From positions 2,285,553 through 2,349,552 of the forward strand of contig JAYGXS010000004.1 in the NCBI GenBank assembly GCA_036362985.1: a stretch of DNA of 64,000 bases, given 5' to 3'. Below the pieces are notes generated by a model, which was given only the letters and a program-made list of their open reading frames with translations, was not told where the DNA came from and did not search any database. The position numbers and the translations under genes were made by a program. Positions 46,701-58,700 of the stretch are shown here, in pieces. Origin of the DNA: Ligula intestinalis. Its lineage: Eukaryota > Platyhelminthes > Cestoda > Diphyllobothriidea > Diphyllobothriidae. The stretch's first letter is position 1, and each line of letters opens with the position of its first letter.

Positions 46701-49700
46701 CATAGGTGAGATACGGCTTGGCCATTGCATTGAATGTGGTCGTCAGCAGCTCTTTCGAGCAGCCCCAGGAAGTGCCCGCGAGAGCCTTGAGGACCTTGGC
46801 GCACCGGCTCACTTTGCTTGCGACATCCCTCGCATGGTCTGCGACCGTGAAAACCGGATCTAAACGGACACCGAGGAGCTTGGGCTTTCAGACCAGCGGT
46901 AAAGACTCACCGTTGACGATGATATCCGGGTGGCGATTGAACTCCTTCGGATCCAGCGTGAAAACAGTGACGGACGATTTGGCAGCCAAGATCGACATCC
47001 TGCGCTGAGTGAGGTAGTCCACAATGTTAGGTATGAATTCCGATAGGACCTGTGCAGCCTGATCAATGTTATGGTGCTGGCAGAAGTAGGTGACATCATC
47101 CGCGTATGATACCACTTTGGCGGGTGCTGGAGGGAGTGGGAGTTCTCGCATGTAAATGTTGAACAGCGTCGGGCTCAGCACAGAGCCTTGAGGAACACTA
47201 CAGGTCTGCTTACGGGGCTTGGAGAGAGTGCCGCGCAAAAGGACACGATCGTGGCGGCCACAGAAATAAGCCGCCAACCATCGGACCAGGCCAGTCGGGA
47301 CGTTCAGGGAGACCAAGTCCTGCAGGAGCTGATCGTGGCGGACGCAGTCGAAGGCTCGCGACAGGTCAATTGAGACAGCCACGGTCCGCGAGGCGGGCTT
47401 CTGTAGATTGAAGCCCTCTAGGATGGCGTCTCTGAGCTCGAAAAGAGCCGTTGTTGTGCCACGACCCGACCTGAAACCATGTTGGTGGCTGGACAGATCC
47501 GCTGCAGACGTCAGAATTGGAAGGAGAAGTCGTTCCAAAATTTTCTCCAGTGGAATGAGGAGGGCGATTGGGCGGTAGGACGTCGCTTGACTGGGGTCCT
47601 TGCCCGCGTTGACCAGGGGAATGATGGTGACGTTGTCGAAGCATGAGGTGAGACGGCATTTGGATGAATTCAGCAGCGTGGAGAAGGCGGAACGCAGCTG
47701 GTATAGTCTGGTTCTGGCGTTTCTAGACAGGTTGGCCCTACGTTCTCTGGCCATGACGTCGGAGACCGGTGGAGGAGCGTTGAGGAATCTGTTGGGATTA
47801 TAGCTGCTAATAGCTTGCTCGACAGTTTCCGTGTGGATACGCTTACTGAGATCCGGTATCGGTAGATGAGTAAAGTACACCTAAGCATGTGGGCGGTACG
47901 CCTCTATGGTAAATTGCTTCATGTGTCTAGCAGATGGAGGGCGTGTTAAGAGACGATTACCTGGATGTTCTGAGTTACGGGACTGCGCAATGTAGATCTA
48001 CCTGTAATCGGACCAATCGGATGGCGTCCGCACGCAGGTAGGGGCTCGGCTGGCTGTCTAACTCATCCGCCTAGCGTGAAAGAGTTCTACTCGTAGGGGC
48101 TGCTTGCGCGTCATCACGCGCACTGCGTACGGGCGTATCGATAGCATGGCGTGGGAGTGAGTCGCCGGGGCAAAGTGCGACGAATTTATTTAGGCAACTC
48201 CTAACAGGGGCATTTATCGGAGCGCAACGCTGTTTACCTAGCCTAACACGTGAACCATCAATACTAGCACTGCTACTACTAACACTTGCAGTGCGTCTAT
48301 TGTAACCTAGTGTGTTCCTGCGTCAACACCAGTTATGTTCCCCCAATTACGTGTTAGGAAGACGAGAAGACAGAACAGGATAACAACTAGTACTCTAGTG
48401 TCAGGTGTACTAGTACATCAACTGTGTTTCCGTGTGTCCAGCAGCTCGCCTTCTGTGGTCGGTCTCGCGTTGGCAGCAGTATCGGGTGGTCGGTAGCGTT
48501 TCCAATAACAGAGTCCCCGTTTTGCTTGCAGCCTCGCTATTTAAGGGGCAGTTGTCATTGCTCCCCATCGGCTCTCCATTATCTTCGTACGCGCACGCCC
48601 TCGCTCGCTTACCCACGTCCGTGCATCTGTCCTTAGCGTGACCTTTCTGATAGTAGTAACCCGGCTCCGGGCCAGTCTGGCTTCGCGTATGCCTCATTTA
48701 TCCTAGCCTAATGTCCGTCCTTTGAAGGTCGCTTGTAACTGCATGAACTGGTCGTCAGTACGGACTTTTTGTTCTGGTACTCTCCGGATTGCCCGAGTGA
48801 TAACTCGCGTCCGGGCTATCCCAACATCGTCATCCTGCGTCCGCAATCATTGCTTTCGATTCCTCAGTGCTAGTTAACGGTCTCCTGAATTGCCTTCACC
48901 AGTCGCATTACAGTTCCCTCTCTCCCGTCCATCCAATCTTCCTGATCGAGACCGGCGTTGGCCATTGGTAAGGGAGCCGGCACTCTGCACAGTTTCGCTT
49001 TCGGTCTCGGGGCTGTTCCTAGCCAAATGATTGAACTTGGGGTGTACGTTAATTGCTTCTAGTTGGTTGGATCTCCAGTTGAAGTTGAAGTCGTTTTTGG
49101 TAGACTAGTTCATACAGGCACCGTCAACTGAACATTTGAGGGATTCTGATGTCATCTTAAGACTCATACATTGTTGCGAACGCCGGGAGCTATTTTTTGA
49201 CGTTTCGAGTGTCTGCATGCATCAGAGGAACTCGCAAACTCCAACAGGATTTCATTTACCTTACCTACTTGACAGGAATTTCGAGTCAACATAGCCGATA
49301 CCGTCCAGCTGTCGAAGACTGAGCCCTTTTTGAGGTAGCTGTAGCGCAGGAGCACTCTCACTATAATCTGGCGCAAGTCACTGTTCCTACACCAGGGCAC
49401 ACGATAGGCTTATCGTAACCTACGTTTGACCCATCGAGTGAGCCTTGGTTGACGAAGTATCCCCTGCTAGGGAGCAGGCAGAATCGTCATAATATTGGTA
49501 GTTTGTTTCTGAAGTGCCTAATCGAACCACAGGATACCTATCCTGTCCACAAGGATATCAGCTGGTTTTGCTGTCGTAATCAGGTTGCGTAATGTTTGAG
49601 CGTGCTGTCCTCCTCGATCTGGCAGTACTGTGGTTGCCAGCCATCAGCTTTACAGAACCCTTTGTATACTTCCTGCCCTACCTTTGGGCAAAGGCCGTCT

Positions 49701-52700
49701 TACCACTCGCTACCTGCTGCGAGGCTAGAGCACTAGACGGGCCCCGGTCTTCCTGTTGGTTATCCTCTTAAATTTCTCCTCGCCCAACTGTTCTGCGAAA
49801 TTCCACAATGACTATATAACCTTTTATTCTCCCTGTATGCTGTGTGTTCTAACCGATGCTGAACGCTATTCTTTCTGCCTCTCCCAACACATACCCCCAA
49901 TTTAGTGCCAAAAACAACCTGTGATGGTGTTCTTTTCGGTATCGCTCCCGTCCTTCGTAGCCTGCCTGCCTGGTTTCGTTTCGCCCAGTGCCTCCGGCGA
50001 TACCAGGACCTGGTTATCAAGGAACCCATGCCACACCTCTACAATGCAGCCAAGTACTCGACCACCTTATTCAACGCCATCTTTTCCACATGGGCGGAGT
50101 TAAATCCCAGTACGTCGTCGTTCTTGAGCATATTTTCTTTTGTTATTTGCGGTCGGGCGGTGCCAATATGAGCGCGCGCAGACGAAAGCACCAAGGCTCG
50201 GTTGATAGCTCCCAACCCAACCAGACCTTTTGCTGACTTTAGCTGAATCATTTTTGCTTTTTCAAGCGATGTGTTTTTTCGTTTGAGGAAGATTTTTTGC
50301 CATCAAAGTGTTTACATGCTGCATACCTGTCCCAGAGAAGGCACCTCTCGAGATTAGTGACTGGCAGTAGACAGTTTCAAATGCCTCGAAACGAGGTTGC
50401 TGCCGAATGGACAGAGGAAGGGTGGAATTGTGTCCCGAATCGAGGCAGCTCGACGAAATTCCAATAACCCCAACGCAAGCTTCGCGTGTACTGTGCATCC
50501 GTTCGGTCTGTCCTTCTCTAGTGCTGCGGATGCTGGTCTTTGTGCGTGGAAGATGAAAGGAAACTGGAGGTATTTGAGGAAGCTGGTTAATATCACCACT
50601 CTGAAAAAAGTATGCCGACTTCGTCCCAAATGACAAGATCCGCACTCGCTGCGACAAAATCGAATGGCTATCCTCAGCCATCCAAGAAAAACGATGGAAG
50701 TAGTTAGGTTTCCCTCTTTATGGTCAACCTCACGAGCTCAGTGTTAATGTCCTTGATGCAAAACCACTACCCAATCGGAGACATTAAGGAAGGGATCAAA
50801 TCAAAACCTGGCTCAACTCAGTCCGTTAGGACATGGAAGTCGTTCTTGGACCTTCGGTATTCGGTCTCCGGCGTTGGCGAAGAGAATGGATTGAACTGGC
50901 CAGGTCAGCAAGGCCCGCTATCTCAGTCATGATCGCAGACTTAACAAGTACAAGTAAAAGTGCAAGTAAAAAGTAGCAGTGGAGGCTATTTCGTTAAGAA
51001 CTAAACGTAACTTCAAACGCAATTAATATCTGCTCTCAAGGCAGTATTACAGTTTTGGTATCTTTCGCGTCGACTTTACCCAGTTTTTCCAGTCCCGAAT
51101 ATCGAATATTTTTAGGCCTAATGTACTTTTATAAGGTGTTTACCGCGCCTTTTATGTGTTGAATAAACCATTAAACCCGAATGGGTTGAAATTGGGACAT
51201 GTTACCTACTTTTTCGCCAAAGCCGAAACTGTCTGTTAGATGACCCATTCGATTTAAAAGGGTTGTAGCCAGGTTACAAATTTCACTGATGGCGATTGAC
51301 TCAGAGAACTAAAAGTCCCTCGAGAGCGGAAGACTGAGTTTTCCCTTTTCGGTGTCTGGCTTACCTTTAATGTGGAGGGACCAGAAATACCCTTCAAGAT
51401 CGATCAGTTACGAGTTCGTCGATAGACAGGCATTGTTTCATCACATACTTTGAGTCTGTACGGAATCTTGCATGCAGGAATGCAAGTCATTTGATATGAC
51501 TTTTGTTTCTCGTCTCATCGAAGTGCACTGTCATAAAGGTTTTGTCAGCTTCTGAACATGGATAACATTTTGATCAATCAAGTGCTACATTTTTGTGTCT
51601 ATAAAATCTCCGTGAAAGCAAATACTTAGTGGACTAAGCCAAAATATCGTCTTATGCATCGTTCCTCTTCGAAAAGTTCATGTTACGCGTATGTTATTTC
51701 CACTTGGCTGCACTGATTACGGGACGGAATACGGGTTTCATGTTTTGGACACACAAGGACTAGAATTAATGGCCTGCAGGGCCGAGAGAAAGTACATTTG
51801 TTATTTCTAGCTTGCTTGCTGTCGGCCAGCCAGATCTATAAATCGTTATCCAATGCATGTAAAGTTCAATCTTTTGACTCATAGTCACAGATTTGTTCTT
51901 TCCTACGCTTCGCGAATGGCTTTCACTGATGTCATCTAATTGGGAGTTTCAACTTCAGTAATAAGACATTAGATCTGAAAATTACATGAGCCCGAATTGA
52001 AGTTCCGGGTCTGTCTGACCCGGTTATGCATGACAAGGCAGAAACAGACATTTTAGTCTTCACTGTATTGCATGGTAGATCTTAAATTGCGTGATGGTTT
52101 TCGAAGGTGTGAAAGCCTCCGACCCCGCTTGTTGCTAAATTCAAAATCTCGTAATCATATGGCAACACCGTCACATTCCCTCTCATCTTACTTGTTCATA
52201 CTTTAGTGTCCTTTTCTATAATACATCGTATTTGGGGAGCCAATTTCCACTTGCACTGTCTTCGCCAATCCTCATTTGTGCGTTTATAGGCTGTGATACC
52301 TGCTCATATGTTGCCATGCATGATCTGCCCACGTCGGTTTTTTTTGTAAATCTGCGTGATATTTGTGCGTGCCTGTGTGTCTGACCGATCAATGTGTTCA
52401 AAAAGTCAGAATTTAAATTTGTTAATTATAGACTGTGTTCCACAAAGTAATCTTTTGACCTCAGAAACCGTAAATCAGACATTTTAACTGACACAGGTTA
52501 GGTGCGTATTACTCAGCCATTCCTGATCTTTCCCTGGACAGCAACTGAATTATAATAAACAAATGTTCATCAATGTCTCGGGATTATGCTCCGCATGTGA
52601 CCCATGTTTGCCTACGGGAGCACATTCTCGACACACTTTCACATCTATGCATGCCATTCACCTGTTGTCTAGAGAAAGATGAGGAATCAGTTCCCGAATG

Positions 52701-55700
52701 ATAATGAAGCTGGTAGTGGCCCCCTGGTAACAGTATTTACTTTGAAAGGAAAATTGACAGGATAAGGGCATGGCGGTGAAGCCAGAATTTGCCAACATCA
52801 AGTTTGTGATAAGGCTGAAAAAGAAGAAGCACGGCAGTCACGTGGTCCAAAAGTGATCGAACGTGCGTTCTGCGTCATGACAATGCTCCAATCCTTAGCC
52901 AGCAGGACACATTCTCAACTTGCTTCTCATCCCTGAAATCTCACCCCGGAAAGAATCAGGAATGTTTTAAAGGACAAATATTTCACAATTTCTCGCTTGT
53001 AGATCAGGCCTGCGCCCCCTAATACTGACTGATATTGCAAAGAAGACCAAGATTTGATCAATGGGACAGCACCTCTTTTAGCCTGAGCTTTCGGACTCAT
53101 CTTGGAGGCCGTTTTCAGATATAATGAGAATACAGCAGGAATTGACGTGTTTTGTTTTCCAGCTACGAGAAAATGGGGGGTTGAGGGAAGGTTGTATTTG
53201 TGGTAGGTTGAAGCCGCGCCCACGTCGTCTCACTTTACGTCCTTAGCGTCGTGGCGTGCGAACTGAGGGCGTAGTAGCAGGATGGTATATCAAAGTGTCT
53301 GTTTTACTGAATCGAAGTCTGATACCCAGGTCTCCAACGGTTCTCTTCCTGTCTTAATTCTGGTTCGTGCCATTATCCAAGAGCCCATGGAATTGAATTC
53401 GTGGCCTTCCTCCAGGGTGTGGAAAGCGACCTGGGACACAGGGTCGCCTTTTTGCATTGCCTGTTTGTGCTTCGTAATTCGCGAACTAAGTCGTCGCCCA
53501 GCCCCACTGATATGTCACTATTTGGTCAGTCGATGCCTACGCCGCTGCGTCAGAACCAGCAGCGAAGCCAACTGTCATTCCACTGGAGAATACTAGGTCT
53601 TTGAGCCGCGGCATGTCTTTTTCGAATGGGGGCTCCGGATGGGAAGCAATGAATATCTGTGCACGGCCTTGCAACCTCAAACCTGGTAGAGCTGATCCGT
53701 ATGCTGGCTAAGGACTCCATTTATTTCAAATTGCGCCACCGGATTGACATATTGATCAAGTTCGAGGGTACGTTTATTAGTCTACTGAACACCAAATAGA
53801 CACGCCCTAATTTTTTTCTGATAGGGGTTCTTTTTTAAACCATTACTTTTGCTCTCTTCTCCTTACCACCAACCCTTTGCAATATAGTCTGAACTTTTAG
53901 TGACCCTAAATTGGTATTTCTCAGGGCTCTGCCACATGCTGCTGTGGTTTCTTCTCATTTGAAACCTGATGAAGCAGTTCAGATCGGACTCACTTTAAAG
54001 AAACGTTTCGTGCAAGTCACCATTCTGTCCTCTCCTCGTTATGGCGGCGGTGGTGGGGGTTTTCATCGCTTGTGCTAGCCAGGTCATCTCACTTGTCTCA
54101 GTGGCTGGCGCATGCTGATCGATTCACCCGTTTTTTGACAGAGACGACACAGGTGGTAGATGGGTTTAGCCCTGGATATTTCTCTCTGCCGGTAGCCAGT
54201 CCATCACATTCCTGTCTCACCCCATTTACCACGAGGGAGGGAGGGAGCCGCTGAAGCTTTATCTCGTAATGGAGCCTCTCATGTCCAAAATATTCCCACC
54301 ATACTGGCGATCCTTTACTGTCTCTTTTTTTCGGCGGAGGTGGCGATCAATCAGTTTCCTATGGTTAAAAAGATTGAGAAGCAGTCGCTGCAAAAAATAA
54401 TCTCAAAAAATTGCAAATTTATAATAGAACACACCATCAGTGATGACAGTGGTCGATTTTATGGCCGACGCCTGGTACTTCTTTTAATTAACACGAACTG
54501 TGAGCTTACTCGGCTGTTACCTCCAAAACAACAGACCACGAGGACAGTTGTCTTTGCAAAAAGCAAGTCTTTCTTACAAAAAAAGATTGCATACATTTTT
54601 ATTGATCCGATTCATGCTAAGTGCCAGCGACATGGACCATTTAGATCTGGCTGCAGATCGATAACCAGGATGCGCGCTCTCATGACGATAGCGTTGCAGA
54701 TAGCACAGGCACCTTTCTGTGCGATGAGTCATCGTAACATATCCAACTGTATACTAACAATAGCCTACAAACGCAGCAACTCTTTGGCATCCGTAAGTCT
54801 TATTTGATTGATTCAAGTTAGATTGTTGTAGTCGTCGCGTGTCCTTAGTTTTTTTTTCAAATTTTGGAACAATTCCTTTTCATTATCCCCGGAAGAGGAA
54901 GAAGAAGAAGAGACGGTTTCTGGGACCAAGGTGTATTTTGGCTGACGTTTCAAAAGCGTGCTCGCTTCCATCATCAGAGCGTGGTGTATGTACTCCTGTT
55001 CGCGTCAGTTGAATGTAAACAACCGTTAGCCTTGCTCATGTGTCAATCGATTGCAACGATCGATTTCTGTGGCTGTTTGAATTGCTCGTGCCCTCACAGG
55101 CGTCTTCATGACCTGTGTCAACTTGTTTTTTTTTGTCTCATGGGCGTTTCCGCCCTCCTTGCTGGACGCTGCTGTCTGTCGGCCCTGCTTATCTCTCTCC
55201 GCCCGACCTATTGCTCCGTTCTGAGCTGATGTTAACCTTCTGCGGAGCGCTTGGTAGGCGGGATGAAGGTCCATGGCTCTGTTTAGTGTGCCAGTCGAGG
55301 ACCAATGGTCGTTAACATTCATCTACCGCGAACAAGAGTATAGACACCACGCTCTGACGATGGAAGCCAGCACGCTTTTGAAACGTCAGCCAAAATACAC
55401 CTTGGTCCCAGAAATCGTCTCTATTTTTTCTTCCTCTTCCGGGGATGATGAAAGGAATATTTTATCTGGACCGCAAATTTTCTCGCAGAACAATTTCTTT
55501 TCTGGAAATTTATTTGTTACTTGTCTGTACACTTTTGCAGAAACGGTTCTGTCCGTATGAAGCATAATTGGCATTTAAGTGGATGTTTGACCAGGAGGAT
55601 TGGTCTCCACTAGGCGACATCGAGAGGGCAACATGTTTGTCCGGAAGTATCTGTCGCAAATGTAGGCCTTAAGATTAATTGTGAATTCTGGGAAGGTGAC

Positions 55701-58700
55701 ATTTCTTCTAAAATGGGCGTGGCCTTAGAAGAGGCAGAAATGGTTGTCGCCACGACCGTCCTCCACTGGTCTCAAAGGAAACGCCGGAGGTCCAAAGAAC
55801 ACGGACTGAGGTCAAAAGGCTGCAAGAGGAAATAATTGTAAGATCGGATTTCATAACTAGACGTAGTTGTTTAAAGAGGTATTTCAGCTAAATAACATAA
55901 CATCGGAAAGTGTAGCGTAGTGTAGTGATTTGAGGGTAGAGAAGTTGGGCTCAGTCGTGAGGATGCTTGCCTTACAGCGTGATCCATTTACTTGCGTAGG
56001 TCTTATTTAACCGTTCATTTGGAGGTTCGTGCAGTATCAAACCGCTCTGCTCGTGAACCGTGGGCTAATTTGGCATTTTAAAAAATCTGCTCGTTGAGAC
56101 AACAGCGCGATATGTTGTTTTTTTCCATCACAAGTTATTTTTATGGATACTTAAATGGTCTAACTGCAAACAACGTTGGTCCTCGTCTAGCATCTTTGCA
56201 TCTGTAAGTCTATGTTTTTGTTCCTGGGGATCGTGGCAACACTTGAGAGCTTGAAGAGGAAAATGTAAAAGAAATCTGCTAAAATACTTCTTTGCTTGCC
56301 AGGAGAAAGGTTGCGGGGTTAAGGCAACACCTAAAACGGAAGCAGAGATGGATGACAGTAGCGTTACACAATGCTATCATATGTGTGCAAATATATACTC
56401 CAGACCTGAATGAAATCCTACGCTGGGTGCCTTATAGTTATTTCTCTTCCTGATGTTATCTTTGTCAGTATAATCCCCTCCGTCTGCGGTAGGCTCACCT
56501 AACGACCATTTTGTTGGCACCCTGATTAGCATCGCGACGAAAGGATCCCCAGTGAATATGATGCCTGTCCTGTAGTTCATTTCCGGGCTTAAGCGCACGC
56601 CACCAGATGGACCCCTTTGGTGAAATCATCTGCCGACATAGCAGGCCCGACTATGAAGCAGGCGTGGGTCGTGTAGCAGTAGTACCCTCGGCTGAAGCTG
56701 ACCACCGATTGGACAACGTTAACTGCTAAAAAATCACAATTTACTTTGGTCTCCCGGCATGGTGAACGTTGTCTTCCATTCTATGTGATTTAATACGCTA
56801 GGTAGCAAAATCATAGGCATTTTAAATGTTATTCTGGATGACGGGATGAGGAGTTTAGTAGTAACATTCACCTGCTGATCCATGGACGACAAGAAATCAT
56901 CTCTCCGTTTAGTTTCTCCACGGAGCCGGCAAGTCACGACGTAGCGGGGTTTTTGGACTACCAGAGGGTAATATTCAAGCGCTCTGCCGGGGAGGATAAC
57001 TGTCTTGATGGCGCGATGTTGACTTGTGTTGCGCGGCTGGCCTATCTTATTTATTCAACTGACTGCTTTCTACTTGGACACGATCTCAAACACTACGAAG
57101 CAGCGGATTTCAATTGTAGCAATGTGATGTTCTTGTATCTGTATGCCTTCTCACGTGACTGATATATCAGTCCTCTCGACGAGCTTTGAGGTCTTGACCC
57201 TAATTGCCAAAGTCATGTGGCCGGGGGTCATAACGTACCAAATTAGTTTGATAAACTATCAATGTGTTCAAATAACGAGCCAGGGTTCTTCTACATTATC
57301 GAACTCCAAACTGAGGCTTCAAATTCGTTTGAAACTAAGTTGGAATGCCAGTTATGGTTGATAAAAGCGGTCGCCGACAGCACTGTCACCCGCGCAGTGT
57401 ATCAGTAAATTCGAACGTGAAAACTACTGTAGGTTATAATTAGCTCTTTGGTCGATTGATTAGAGGTTGATCAAGTAAGCTTAACACTATGACACTGTAG
57501 TTGTGACTTACACCATCCAGCGCGACCGGGTTTTAAAGTGAGATTGCAGCTCTCTAATTTATTCAGTGAATCTCTTCCATGCTGGAATCTGCAGATAAAC
57601 CCGGGACGACCTCTGCATCGGAATTGATATTAGAATATGCGAGTTATTAAAAGTCATACAACAAGTTGTCTTTACAGGTGAGTACACGAAGATAAATCAG
57701 TTCAGAGAGCTATTATTATCCCTACTCGACTCCTGCCCGCTGGGAAGAGACAACAACTGAGTTATAAATGAGCACAGCTGTCGCTGTGACCGTTGCTAAA
57801 ACTATATGAGAGTCTCCTGGGGTCTGAATCTGTAATCGTCATTTCGCACGTACACATGATAATCCGCGTTTGACCTGCTTCTTGCAGCTGTTTTTTTATC
57901 CAGTGACTTAACTGGGTTGGGTCAAGGACACAGACAAAAGCAACTGATGTGCACCGTTTTCATAGATATTGCGTTCTGGTATAAGTATGTAAGTTTAGCC
58001 AGACACAATGATCCCCATTGCCTGGCTCAGCGCATACTGAGCCCCTCATTTCGAAAGTTTAGTACTTAAAACTCGAGGTGCGGTTGTATGTGCAATGATG
58101 CCTCTGGCTTTATTGAGTGTCTTTTTGACTACTATACCTTCTTTTCCAAACTGCCCCTGTCCGTGTTTGTAATGAGAAACATTATTATTTGTACGCCTGT
58201 TGACTCACCGACAAACTGGTGAGCAGTAAAAGCGTCTCCATATTTTGTACTCTGGATAGTCCTTATCCGCCTGTGAAGATTGTACAGAGCAAACTAATAA
58301 TCCCCTAATTGCATTTTTGACAGGCTTCCTGGCGGATATTGAGTGCCTTTTGTGAATTGGAATAGTGTATTTGATCCAACTGCAAGAAACCCCGGTAGGA
58401 ATCGAACCCACGACAACCGAGACAAGACTGGCGTTCAGCTGACGCTCTAGACACTTAAGCTACGAGGTCCGCCGGCACCCATGGGTTCAATTACATTTGA
58501 GTCAAATTACCCTCCCAGCACTTGACTGCCAGAGTAACCTAATTAATGGATTCTTTAACTGTGCTCACGGATTGCTTTTACCGTCTTGGGTTCGAATGCC
58601 ACCTACGCCTCGGAATTTTTCGCGCATGGGTCAAATGAGTAAATGAAAGGTCCATTTCCTATAGGAACTTTAGGAGACTGCGAGTCTTTATGAAATTTTG

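Noticed and set aside
53966..54018. Hammerhead core (CTGATGA ... GAAACG ... AAGTC)
   Set aside because: The 29-base spacer has no stem II next to the boxes; kept only as a note in the intron entry.
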